From contig BQMF02000584.1 of NCBI GenBank assembly GCA_027922465.2, positions 124,001 to 188,000 of the forward strand: a stretch of 64,000 nt of DNA, written 5' to 3'. This document shows positions 10,873-22,849 of this stretch, one piece after another. The notes below the pieces were generated by a model. The model did not search any database and was not told the DNA's origin. It was given only the letters and a program-made list of their open reading frames with translations. The stretch is from Turritopsis dohrnii. Its lineage: Eukaryota; Cnidaria; Hydrozoa; Anthoathecata; Oceaniidae. Each line of letters begins with the position of its first letter. Within the stretch, counting starts at the first letter, position 1. The position numbers were made by a program, and so were the translations under genes.

Positions 10873-11503
10873 AAGTGCACAAACTTTTGCAAGCAGAAAC
10901 TTTCGCGATTTTTGGCCTTTTTTGCGAAAGTTTGTACTTTAAAAATTCGAAACTAAGCAATTCATGAAAGTTTATGCTCGCGAAAAACAAGATTCTCCTC
11001 GATTCGGGAAAGTTTATGCACGCAAAAAAAGAAAAGAACAGAAAAAAATTTTGTACAGGTTTGGGAGAACAGCACGTCTACGTAGTAAACGAAGTCTCAT
11101 ATTCTGATCTTCTACGTCCTAACGTACTCAAGTATATACATAAACATGGTATCCCTAGCTATGATACATTATATTACAGTATATTATACAATTTTGTATT
11201 TTTGTACGCATTTTTTTTTCGAAACAAAAATGCTTAGATAACGAAATTCAAAATGCAAAACTTAAGTTTTTCATTAAAGATATTTACTTGTACAGTTGTT
11301 TTTCTTGGAAAACCCTGGCTTTAAGATTTCATATTTCCTCAACTCGCAAAATTTTATGTTCACAAAATTTTCCAAGATGGTTCATTCGCGAAAGTTTATG
11401 CTCGCGAAAAATTTTTTTGTGTCTAATTCGCGAAAGTTTATGCCCAATATTTCGCGAGTTTTGATTCTCGCGAAACTTTCTGCTCGCGAAAGTTTGTACA
11501 CTT
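10873..11503. mobile_element. MITE with TTCGCGAAAGTTTATGC subterminal repeats
   Basis: The inverted ends (AAGTGCACAAACTTT at left, AAGTGTACAAACTTTC read inward from the right) are followed on both sides by several CGCGAAAGTTT copies in each orientation. It has no coding capacity and is likely non-autonomous. Confidence 0.65.
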
Positions 11504-12214
11504 GTGATTGTGAAAAAGAACATCTTATTTAAAGCTCACAAAAAAATTACTCATCTTATAAATACCATAGATTTTCTAATTCAATTTTGTAAACATTCTG
11601 TAAAATATGAAATTTATTAATTTAATAACATGTTTTATGAGTTGCAGCATACCTGATGTAGATAAGCGCTTTGAGTAGATTTATTGTCTCAGATACAAAG
11701 AATAATCCATGATGGAACAGTTGGCCCCTTTTGTCTATATTAACCATTGTTTAGCTATATATGTAGTTGTGAATATTAAGCTGTGTTTCAACTAAATATC
11801 CATTTAGGATTACGGGAATAAAACGGACCATCAAATATGAAGAAAACGAAACTGGATGCAAAAAGGTAGGTTTCACAATCACTCTTGCACCTGGTAAGGT
11901 GATCGGAAAATTGCCTTAGCATTCATAACTTGTAGTTGGTACTAGTGAAAACAATGTTTAGACAAGAAAACAAAAAATACTTTCTTATACACAATATATA
12001 CAGCCCTAGTAACTACTGATTCTAGGCATTTGAAATATTTCTAAAATATCCAAGTAATGTTAAATTATGTTTTAGCCTCTTACGAATTCAGAGTTTGTCT
12101 CACAATTAGTTGGGCCGTCTTACATGCTTTACCAGGATGAGGACATTAAATCTTTAACTAATTCCATTTCAAGTGAACTTTATCACAGAGTTGTCAGGGG
12201 TACTATACATACAA
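11504..12214. other. Intergenic, no gene recognised
   Basis: A+T-rich with no supported gene, repeat or RNA. A possible small exon near 11812-11866 (AAACGAAACTGGATGC, then GTAGGT) was not placed in any gene. It ends at the A|T site where the 8.1-kb Helitron inserted. Confidence 0.35.
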
Positions 12215-12476
12215 CTAGTAACCCGTGTAAAAATTTTTTACAGGTTTTAATCGTTGTGAGCTGAACAGAGAGAGAGGCTTAGTATAATGAATGTAAGTAC
12301 AATGGAATTGAAGATCACAATCACAATCGACATTCAATACGCATATAGTAAGTCCTAATTTGAACTACTAAATTGGCAAAGATCTAAACTTTTATGTGAC
12401 AATTAAACTAAAAAAAGATAACAGATTAACAACAGCATTTTATTCTAAAATATTATATTTACAAACTGTAAACTAT

Positions 12477-12600
12477 GGTAGAAAATAATGGCCCCTTAGA
12501 TTATTTTGAGCCCCCGTGGTTTACGCTTATGACTTGTTAGATTTTCTTTGTTAGCGTAAACTACGGTGGGTCAAAATAATCTAACGGGTCATTATGTCAA
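12477..12600. mobile_element. Foldback MITE, copy 1
   Basis: An inverted repeat around TTAGATTATTTTGAGCCC and GGGTCAAAATAATCTAA, with GTTTACGCT/AGCGTAAAC inside. The same family recurs at 30807-30953, with related outer and inner motifs. Confidence 0.65.
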
Positions 12601-12779
12601 TAATAAGAAAAGAAAGACATTTTTTACTTGTTCAAGTTCGATTTTCACTTTAGCGAGCAAAGACGACACTATTTCGGGTACAGAAATCTCAAATAGATAT
12701 AATAAATAAATAAATAGATGAATAAATAAATTAATAAATTAAAATAAAGTAAACCTAAATAACTCCGTATAATTAAACT

Positions 12780-13041
12780 AATTCTACGCTGCAGGAAACA
12801 TGATTATACTTATCAATGCTTGATACATGTTTTTTTTTTATAAGCATATCAAATTTTTGGATGAGACTCAGTTATGCTTAAGCTATCACAAAATGAAGGC
12901 TGGATTTATGTTTATGGTATGCTTACTACAATAAAATTCAGTATCTTTTTTTGACAAAACTGAGGCTGGGTATGCTTATAAACGTTATGCTTATAAAAAA
13001 AAACATGTAATAAAATTTATAACCTTCTACAGCGTAGAATT
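12780..13041. mobile_element. Foldback MITE with AATTCTACGCTG ends
   Basis: AATTCTACGCTG at 12780 is matched by CAGCGTAGAATT ending at 13041. A second inverted pair inside is ACATGTTTTTTTTTTATAAG against CTTATAAAAAAAAACATGT. The predicted stop of the micro-exon gene lies in its right end. Confidence 0.65.
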
Positions 13042-14302
13042 ATGTAGTATTTTTATAATGTTTTTTAATAAATTTTTGTTTTTATATTTTTTTTGTTTTT
13101 TTTCGTTTTTTCTATAAACGTAATCGGGCCTGTCGCTACCCCCATTCCGGGCCCAAACCCGAAACGCGGCCTGTGATCTTGAGCCCGGATTATCTTCCCG
13201 GTACCGGGCAAAGTCGACAAAGCTCAGTTCTAAACAAAATCAATAAAAATTAGTAGTTTACCGCTAATATAATATATGATGTTAGATTTTACAAATAAAA
13301 TCTTACCCTTCGGATTGTTTTCATCGACATCGAGATCTGAAAAAATATCATACGTATATGTGCACTTGATTGATTAAAGAAGACAATTAAATGAACTAAG
13401 TGTGTTGAAAAATAAAATCTATTCAAAAACTTACTATTATTGCTACCACTACCACTAACACAACCACTACCACTCGGCTTTCCAACATCTAAAAACATAT
13501 GGAAGATAACAGTTGAAGGAGTGCGAAAAAAGCATTATACATTCATTCGAAGTAAGAATATTTGCACTTACGATTTGATACATCAACATCCATTAAGTCT
13601 GAAAAGAAATACATTACTCATTACTGCTTAAAGAATGGAACTGTTTTTATCCTATGTGTTGAAAAATATTGCATGTAAATGAAAATTGATTGAATATAAT
13701 GCAAACTCACTGCTGACAACTTTGCTTTTTGTAACCACTAAAAACATATATGGATACGTATTTACATCCATAACATGAAAGAAGGAGTAATTTGAATAAA
13801 GACTACATACAGCCAAAATACAGATGTATGCTTTTATATAAATATTTTTTTTATATGCTATTACTTAGAAAGCTTACCAGTAGCAGTTTTTAACATGGGC
13901 TCTGCCCGTTTAACCTTTCTCATTACTAAAAAATAAAATATTTATGAATCAAACTAATGAAGAAAAATTCACATGATTTCGTAGTATGGAGTACTCTCAT
14001 TCAGCTTCCTTCAGGGTGTTCAAATGGGGACATAGAAAGGTAGTTATGGTTAAGTTGCATACCTGTTTTCTTCTTTTCGAATTCGTCTAATTCTAAAAAT
14101 AAAGCAGTTAAAACCATAAAGTGTAAATTCTCTAATGAAAAAGTGGTGAAAGTATAAGGTAAACCTTACTTGCATGACATTCTTTTTCAAATACTAAAAT
14201 ATAGGAGGAAGATATATTTATTAGAATGCAAATAACTTAAATGCAGTAGAAAATCCCTGTAAAAATGTACAACTTACTGATGTCTTTGTTGGCTGCAGCC
14301 AT
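13027..14302 (-). CDS. Micro-exon gene inside the Helitron, nine exons, all phase-1 introns
   Basis: Minus-strand exons: 14302-14278 (25 nt from ATG), 14193-14170 (24), 14092-14063 (30), 13925-13878 (48), 13737-13711 (27), 13598-13572 (27), 13488-13435 (54), 13336-13307 (30), then a terminal exon 13229-13027. Every internal exon is flanked by a T-rich AG acceptor and a GTAAG, GTATG or GTGAG donor. All are multiples of three, all introns are phase 1, and the joined frame has no stop (about 155 residues). The product starts MAAANKDIIFEKE, is basic in the middle, has a Gly/Ser stretch (SGSGCVSGSGSNN) and two acidic DVDV/DVDE exons, and shows no signal peptide or known domain. An acceptor just upstream of the ATG (14317-14318) implies a 5' UTR exon or a trans-splice site. 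Either a captured host gene or a Helitron accessory gene. The exon chain is convincing; the terminal exon is less sure because its end lies in a MITE. Confidence 0.72.
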
Positions 14303-14865
14303 TATATTTTTTATTACTAAAATAAAATAAAAATTTCGTAAAATTTACAACTCTTACAAAAATAATGTTAAAGATACTACATTACTAAACTGAAAATATA
14401 TCTCTTTGAAAGAGATGCCCTGAATTTTGGTTCATGAATTGCCTATGGAGATGTGTTGCTATTGACTAAAAGCTCATGATTTTCCATGCGCAATTCATGG
14501 TAACAGAGTACACGACGGGAACGTAAGTCAATGGGACTTGTACTCCACCTAAAGAAGAAATGAACATATCATGTGATATAAGTTGATTACATTTCTTCAG
14601 GATTAAATATAGCAGTTAACAGCTGGCACCTTAAGGAACAGTCATCGTGTATCAGAAAATACGGAGACGGTAGTTCTACTATAAACAGCATTAACGAACC
14701 ACCTAGTGGATAGAATAGATATCACACTGGTAAAGATACCCAAAGGAAAACTATACACAGTGTAATAATCATCCATCACATCCGTCACAATAATACACAT
14801 GTTACTGAACTTAAAAAAGGGCACAGATTATGGCAAACTGCACAACAAACAAAACAATAAATAAT

Positions 14866-17800
14866 TTACTGTAAAACTTGTGGGAAGACAACATTCTGTG
14901 TATACAACTTCCCATTGATGTAGCCTTGTTTACCTGTGGCAGCAACTTTGACTTTAACATTATCAAATGCCTTTGCCCTAGAACAGGCCACATATAGCTG
15001 ACCATGTGAAAAGCACGGTCGTTGTAGAAACAAACCAATTTTTTCAAATGTTTGACCTTGACTCTTGTTAACAGTGAAAGAATAAGCCAAACGAATCGGC
15101 AGTTGTCTACGTTTCAAAGTGAAAGGCATACCTGTGTCAGAGGGTGACAATTGTACCCTAGGTATGAAAATTGTTTCTCCAACAGCTGACCCTGTCAAAA
15201 CGTCAGCTTTAATAAAATTCTGCGATAGTTCCCGAACAATCAAGCATGTCCCGTTGCAAAGACCCTTCTTGATGTTCAAATTTCGTAAAAGCATAATTAT
15301 TGCTCCAACTTTAAGTTTCAAACAATGTGGAGGCATACCAGATGGTGTGATGCTGTTTAAAAAATCAAGCGGATAATTTTGTCGCTCGTCCTCATCATCA
15401 CAATCAACTTCATCAGCACTATAATAGCAAACTGGATCACCAGGCAATCCTTCCAACACCTCATTATTAATTATTAATGACTGCTCATTTGTAGGTGTCA
15501 AAATAGCAGTTGAAGCATATTGATTAGGTTCCAGGCCGTCATACATGACTGAAATAAGCGATGTGTTTTCAGACACAACACAACAATCTGGAATTTCAAT
15601 GGCACCTTTAGCAGGATCATCTTGTTTAAATGGTAATTCCCCATTACCCAATTGCAACAGCCACTGACAAAATTGTTGCTCCTCAGGTCTAGCTCTCATA
15701 TTTTGAGTTAATGAGAATTTTGACACTGAAGTCCACAATGCAGAACTGGTTAAACACACCTCAATAACATCAGTGGGTTTTGATTTCTTTACAACAGGTA
15801 AGCATTGACGGAAATCTCCGCCCCATAACAGTACTTTACCACCAAAGAGAGTATCGTTTTTGCAAACATCACGAAGTAATCGATCGATGGCATGAAAAAT
15901 ATGAGTGGAAACCATTGTCGCTTCATCGATGAGAAACAGGTCTACACTACGTAAGTATTCAGCATGTTTTGATGTTGGAGTTACATTACAAACACTGGTT
16001 TCTAAAACAGGAACAGGCAAACAAAATAATGAATGCAATGTACACCCACCAGAAAGTAAAGTGGCTGCAATACCTGTATATGCAGCAGTAGCGACTTTCC
16101 AGCCTCTGGCCCTACATGCTGCTATAACATAGTTATAAGTAAATGTTTTACCTGTACCAGCTGGTCCATCAAGATAAAACAATGTTTCAGGTTGTGCCAA
16201 ACCGTTACGGACATTGGATACAGCAGATAATATTGCATCTGCCACAGCCACCTGCTGCTCATTAAGCAGAGGCCTTACCTGATGTGTCTGGTCAATGTAT
16301 ACGTTTACATCAACCTCTTCCTCGTCAACATGTTCAATTAACTCAGGAAGGTTTGATTGCGTTAAGGACATACCAAATTGTTTGAGTATGTTATCGATAT
16401 ATCCCAAAACCTTTTGCTCAGCTTGAGCAACAGACAATGTGCGCACATAGTCCTCGCACAATTGATCCTTGAATGTATTCCACAGTTCCAGCGGATTCAA
16501 TGGCTCACAATGTGTCAAGATTGTGACGAACAATTGCCTCAATTGTTGAGGCATTTGGAATGTAGATGCCTCTTCCAATGTATTGTGCCATTCATCATCA
16601 TCTTGAAGAAGACCTCTTGCAATACATGCCTCACGGAACGTATCAAAAACCACCCCATTGAACGTGCGCAAATACTCGAATGATGTAGCACCAGGGATGT
16701 GAAGCAATAAAACACGAAGGAAAAATCTTTCTCCTTCTGTTGGTCTTGCATTGTATAGTCGAGCAATTATTGGCTTATATGTTTTATCTCTTGCTTTCCA
16801 CTTTTTTTCCTTATCATGAAATACATAATGATATGGAATGTCGGGAAACAGATATTGTCGGGCATTAGGATCTTCAACATTCAATTTAAACCATGCTGTG
16901 AGGTGAGTGTCTCTCATAGATGCCCTGTCTGCAGCTGCATACTCTTCACCAGGTTGAAAGTAAACTCGTTGAAGATCTGGCAAATGCACTGCCAATCTTT
17001 TGATACAGTGTGATTTCTCATGCATGGAGAACTCAAAGATTCTCCACAGAGCTTCAGGTGCACTAACATATCGAGCGTCTAAAAAAGTTTTAATTTCATC
17101 ATATTGCAATTGTTCGTTAATTTCGACATGCGCTCGATCACGTCCTTTATATACGTATTTGAATAAATATTTAACACTTTTTATAGAAGTACAGGCCTCC
17201 AAATTTATATGCGCATTATATTTCTTTGATAACCAGGGACAGTATGGAACTACCCATCGATTATCTAAATCTACATTTTTAACCCTCACAGTTCGACCAT
17301 TATTTCGTCTGCGATACAAAGGATAGCCATTAACATTCATTTGTGTTGAATCACAGAATGATTTGGGAAAATCTTTGGTACAGTTGCCATCATCTCCCAT
17401 ACAAACAGAAGTCTCATTGTAAATCCCACATGGACCATGTATCATACACGATTTGATGATGTTGTGTAGTTCTGGCTCCTCATCTGGATCAGGGATTTCA
17501 GCACATATCAAGCTGTCAACATCATCAGCATTTTGTAATTTATCCTCTTGTGCTAAATGAATAAGAATATGTGCATGAGGTAAAGAACGCTTTTGAAATT
17601 CAATCACATAAAGGTGAGAAATCGTTTTTCCCAATACACCATTTTTTATGACATCATTTAAAAGTGCTTTCAATTTCAAATTAAAACACGTGCAACCAAG
17701 TCAGGTCGATAATGTGCAGGCTCATTATCTAAATTTTCGGTAATTTCCTTCCAATTTGGATTGCATGTAAAAGTGCAGAACAAATCAGGTTTTCCCATTT

Positions 17801-19391
17801 TAGTCACCATAGCCATTGCATCTTGGTAATTTTGTTGCATAGCTCTTGGACTGCCCTGAAAAGACGATGGTAATATCACAGGTCTGCCTGCATTTAAACC
17901 TCTATTTCCTGCAACATTGGCAAGATGATCAATCAACCCTTGATATTGCTCAACACGTAACACTTTTTGGTTTCTCCGAATATAGTTGAGACGATCAGAT
18001 TCCACCTTACAGTAACTGTCAACCGCGAATTGTTGAAATAATCTTTTACCTTTTAAGATGGGATTAAAATTGCTTCTGTATGAAAACCTATAAGTATAAT
18101 ATTGTAGTGCAGTTGTGCGACACCGACTATCTGTAGCATATTCAGCTACATGAGGAATATCTGTAGTCCATCCAGACTCTCCCCTTGGAAAAAAGACTGG
18201 ATAAACCATTGGATCCAAATGAGGTGAATCTGTTGGTAAACATCGCAGTGGTCTGTCTCGAGGATAAACAACAATATCCCGAAAGGGAGGTGGTGCACCA
18301 TCTTCACCAACAAAAACAGCTGCTACTTCATCATGGTGGGGTAGATTGTAACGCCGCCGATCGCCACCACTCCTCAGGTGCATTCTAACCTAAATTTTAA
18401 AATGAAAGATTTTGAAAATAATTGATTTTAAAAAAACCTACAAAGATAATTGATTAATAACTCAAAATTTTACCAAAGATGGTTGGCGATTTTGCTCTTG
18501 GGCAAGCCGTAATTCCTCAGCTTCTACCTCACTCATGTATTTGTATGCAGCAGCGTAAGGACTTTCTCTTATAATGATGTCTTGCAAATTTTGCATTACC
18601 TCAGGCGAACAACCTTGATTTTCAAGTCTCGCCATTCTTTCATTGAATGCATCCATCCCATCATAAATGTACAACTGACCATATGATGGAGGAACACCTT
18701 CCGACGGATGCAGATTCCCTGTACGGTGACATACCTGGCCATTTATACGAAAGACAGGTGGTCCTCTACCTGGTGGTACAGCCATTTTTGCACCCATCGA
18801 CGCAAAAGCGACAGAACTGTTAAACTTTCGAATATTTTCTTGAAAGTTCTTTGCTTGATTTGTATTACCTACTAAAAGGTCTTTAAGATCATTAGGGTAA
18901 TTAATGTCATTAAGGTGTATCTTACCATTATGACAACATTTGAAATTACTTTTATCGGCAAACATTTTAGCACTACAACGTTGACAAACCTTGTCCATTG
19001 GGCCTAAGTAATGTTGCTCAGGCAATTGATCAGGTTGACGTGCAGCACAATGCAAACTTAATGTAGCGCGTCTAGCCCGCATACGTTGCATATTTCTATT
19101 CCGCCTAGCTAATCTTTCGTCAGCGTTTTCATTTAGACGGTTCTGAACGCGTCTTTCAGCATCGCGATTCCTACGGCGCCCATTCTCAGAAATACCTTGA
19201 GAATTATGGAGATCATCCGTGTTATCATGCGTTTCGCGACGTCGCGCAATAGCGACATCTTCGTGTGCAAACCTGCGTTGGATTACTGATCGAATTTGTT
19301 GTTGATCAGGTGGTTGCAAAACAAATTGTCCATTCCTGAAAGTTGCTGGAATGGCAGGGGTAATAGCATTGCCTCTTCCTATATTATACAT
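14866..19391 (-). CDS. Helitron Rep/Pif1-helicase transposase, one frameshift
   Basis: RepHel proteins nick and replicate Helitrons by a rolling-circle route. The likely start is MYNIGRGNAITP at 19391. Exon 1 runs to 18474. A phase-0 GT-AG intron follows, and exon 2 runs from 18389 to the stop at 14866. In order: N-terminal zinc-binding region (CQRCSAKMF...CCHNGK), the Helitron N-terminal domain, HUH motif in EFQKRSLPHAHILI, Rep tyrosines in KYLFKYVYKG, Walker A GPAGTGKTF, Walker B FLIDEATM, GGDFRQCLPVV, and the C-terminal helicase motifs VNKSQGQTF and LYVACSRA. At about 17680 the frame shifts by -1 in a run of T (ARVLI stop versus FNLKLKALL), consistent with loss of one T. The surroundings do not form a canonical slippery heptamer, so a disabling deletion is more likely than programmed frameshifting. 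Confidence 0.92.
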
Positions 19392-20353
19392 GACAGACAG
19401 TAGTAATAATAAGGAAACTTTAGAATAAATATAACTACCAAATTGTTGATTAACTCCCAACCCTGAATAAAATAAAAGTTTGACTTTTATGAAAATTAAA
19501 AACGCAATTAAAATATATATAGGTTTCATGAATGAAAGAAAAAGATAACTGTAACACATTGTAACAATCACCTGAGAAAACTCTGAACTGTTCTTAAAAT
19601 ATCGTCACACTCCTTTGAACTTTCTGCTTTTTAATTCATATATCAACTCTGAATAAAGAATCATAAAAACACACTTTCATTTTCCATTAATCATCTTCCG
19701 AAATTAACAACAATAATGAATTACCTCGTAAACTTTACTGGCTTTAATCTTTAACTCTTTTATTCTGAACTATTCTTTATCGCACTTCTTTTTCTGTTTT
19801 CTGCTTCTCTGAATAAGAATAAGAATTAAATAAAAGAATCATAAAAACACACTTTCATTTTCCATAAATCATCTTCCGAAATTAACAACAATAATGAATT
19901 TCCTCGTAAACTTTACTCTTTACTCTTTAATCTTTATCGCACTTCTTTTTCTGTTTTAAGAATTAAAATAAGACACTTTCATTTTCCATTTCATTTCTAT
20001 CGAAATAAACAACAATACAAAGTTACCTCATAAACTTTACTGGCTTTCGCTTTCTTTTCTTTTCTTTTCTTTTCTTTTTCCTTTTTTTATTGTTTGAGTA
20101 ATCACCTCCTTCACTTTTCAATACGAAAATGAATTTGTTTACATTTTGAACGAACTTAGTTGCTATGTTTACAAAACGTTCGAAAGGATAAAAATAAAAT
20201 GCAATGTAAAGGTATCTGTCCTTTACTAATCGTAGAAAAATATTAACCGTGGTCTTAAACACCTTTATGAATAAGTGACCGCAAAAACGACCCGAAATTT
20301 TAGAGAGTGAAAGCGTGAAAAAAGCGGATGCACAGCGCGTATTAGGATATAGA

Positions 20354-22787
20354 CTAGTATCCCGGGTAAAAACTTTTTACCGAACTTAACTTTGAAAACA
20401 TTAGGTCAAATCTGCCATTCCTGTGGTACGTACGCGTCACTCGCCACCCATGTTCAGTATGCGTTGTGTCACAGAATTTAACTCGTGTATATAAAAGTTT
20501 CTTTTCAGGCATTAATTTGTTATTACATTCAGAAGATTAAAAACAGAAACAAATAGCAACATGGCTCAGAATAATATATTTATACGCAGAAGAGAAGTAA
20601 CTTTAATGTAAAAAAAATGGCAATATATAACACAGAACTGTTTACCCAGACATACGAAACCAAACATTGAATAACATTACAAAATGTGAATTGAAAACAA
20701 ATTGATACCTTCCAACTGTGTTTCTTTCGTGCGGAAGTTACATTATACAGCAACCATTAATGAATTTTTGAAACGATATATAGTCTGTTCTTCCCAAAAC
20801 CATCAACGTCATGATTAAAACCATGAGTTTCATTTCTTTATGCTTTTTTTTATTATTACCTAAAAAATTAATACTTGAATTGTAATACCGAAAACCTAAT
20901 GCTATAAGAATATTGAAATAAACAACAACAACAACAACAACAAAAAAAATGCAATTCAACTACGCATTTATCCTAAAAACAATAACTCAAAACAACAAAA
21001 CACCGTAATAGTAATTGTAATACTGTAATACCGAAAACCTAATCATGCTATAAGAATATTGAAATAAACAACAACAACAAAAAGTGAAATTCAACTACGC
21101 ATTCATCCTTAAAACAAAAATTTACCCAGAAGATAAAAAGTCACAAATAAAATCATAATGCCAAACTTATATATATACCCAGGTACGTAAACGATTACCA
21201 TAACACAAAATAATGCATAAACATTTCATTGCACAGTAATAACTAATGAACTTCTTAAATACATAATCCATTCACATCTACCTTATGAATAATAATCAAA
21301 AACACAAACGTGATGACAGAATTTATATATCTAAAGAGTTTATAAAAAATTGAAAACAACCACATTTTTAATCTGAGTTAAAATCTCCTCTGGCTAATTC
21401 ACAACAGTTAAACAACCCTTTATTCTTATTTATCCAGCATACCAACTGTGTTATAACTAAATAGATTTATACTATTTTAACTTTAGCTGAACTTTAAACA
21501 AAATGGGATACCTTTCACTGCCAATTCACATGTTAGTAAACTAAACAGCATTGATCATCTTCTGTAGACATTTTCAAACACTTCTAAACTCTTTACTTCT
21601 ATATTCATACCTATAAACAAATTACTAATACTTTATTTACTTTCCAGCACAAACATACATAGGTATTTATAAAACACTTTCGCTACCATTTTTTTTTAAG
21701 TGAAATACATAAAACTGCTCTCTTCGTTTGGAAAAACTGCTAAACTTTCTGTATTTTCCAGTAGATTTTGTACTTTTTGGCAGGCAGACAAAAGCATCAA
21801 GCATCGATACAATAGATACAATCAGACAGCATAACACATTCCCCACTTCCACAGCGTCATGAGAAATAAAAACATTCATAACTGTAGGACCATTTTTAAT
21901 GTAATAATAGCGCGCGTTACCAAAACAAATTTCTCTCGGCTTCCTTTTCATCCAGCAGCATATACACATTCTAAACGACAGAATAACTAAGACATCCACT
22001 CAAAGCTAAATCAATTAATCTTTCAAAACTAAATTAAAACCATTCCTTACTTACTGTGTAAATAAACATGAAACTGCATTTCTCCACTGCACTTTCTTCT
22101 GTATAGCGATATTTGATAACTAAAACGTAAACAAACATTTAAAAACCTGTTCTTTTATTAATCTAAATTATTAAACAATAAAAGTCTTATCGTTCTGCAC
22201 AGCCAATTTTTAAAAACTTCACTGCACTTCTTCTGTATAAAAGTTTTATAATAATACCTTTTGTTCGTTCGATCTTTCTGCAGCTAATTTTTAAAAACTT
22301 CACTGCACTTCTTCTGTATGTATATCTAAATATGATTTTTCATTGTAAACAAACGATAATAAAACGTTTTATAATAATAACAATACCTTCGTGCATACAA
22401 ACCTGTGTTTCTTCATCAGTTCTTTCGTCGATTTGCTGCCTAAAACAATCAAATTTAAATCAAAATATTCGTATACAAAAAGAAACACGTCTTCTTCGCG
22501 AAGTTTCTTTCTCACGAAATGATCGTTGACAAATTTCGAACGATTAACATTGCATTGCTCGCACTCCTCCAAAGACATTTTTCGGCTGATTTCCACTGCG
22601 CAAGCCAAAAATAACAAAACGGAGGAGCATATACTAATCGCGAAAAATCAAAAAAATCACTCTCGCTTTGGCGTGGTTTTACGACGAAAAGGGAAAAAAT
22701 AAGAAGGATTTGACCGTGAAAAAAAAACAAATATATCACTCTCTAAAATAAAAGTGGGATGCACAATTGCGAATTAGTATAATAAGA
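20354..22787 (-). mobile_element. 2.4-kb non-autonomous Helitron
   Basis: Minus-strand 5' end at 22787 (A|TCTTATTATACTAATTCGC). 3' end at 20354 (hairpin GGTAAAAA/TTTTTACC, then CGGGATACTAG). It has no Rep or helicase. It holds a short conserved open frame near the 5' end (22403-22578) and simple repeats (CAA runs at 20921-20945). The same family forms the inner parts of the palindrome at 52401-57525. Confidence 0.88.
22403..22578 (-). CDS. Short conserved exon carried by the Helitron family, function unknown
   Basis: The ATG at 22578 opens [20 protein letters not shown]... and ends KELMKKHR at a candidate donor (CAG|GTTTGT) at 22402. Two other Helitron copies carry the same frame: 55115-55290 on the plus strand (ATG changed to ACG) and about 54530-54680 on the minus strand (N-terminal part diverged). 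The stretch FVNDHF through LGSKSTKEL is retained in all three with few changes. I recognise no domain. It could be a captured host exon or an accessory exon of the family. Confidence 0.4.
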
Positions 22788-22849
22788 TGATATCAATTTC
22801 CATGCAACCACCATTTGAACGGTATCCATCTTAGTAAGAGATTGAAGAA

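Larger units (their letters stand above)
12215..20353 (-). mobile_element. 8.1-kb Helitron with both termini, Rep/helicase and an extra gene
   Basis: Read on the minus strand, the 5' terminus at 20353 is TCTATATCCTAATACGCGC. The 3' terminus at 12215 is a hairpin (TGTAAAAA/TTTTTACA) followed by CGGGTTACTAG and a host T. These are canonical Helitron ends (5' TC, 3' hairpin plus CTRR, insertion between A and T). It contains the Rep/Pif1 gene (14866-19391), a micro-exon gene (13027-14302) and nested MITEs at 12477-12600 and 12780-13041. Its 5' end touches the 3' CTAG (20354-20357) of a second Helitron with no intervening base. One frameshift in the Rep gene suggests this copy is recently dead. 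Confidence 0.92.

Noticed and set aside
17670..17690. Programmed -1 frameshift in the Helitron gene
   Set aside because: The local sequence is not a canonical X XXY YYZ heptamer, and the family normally uses a single frame, so an indel is simpler.
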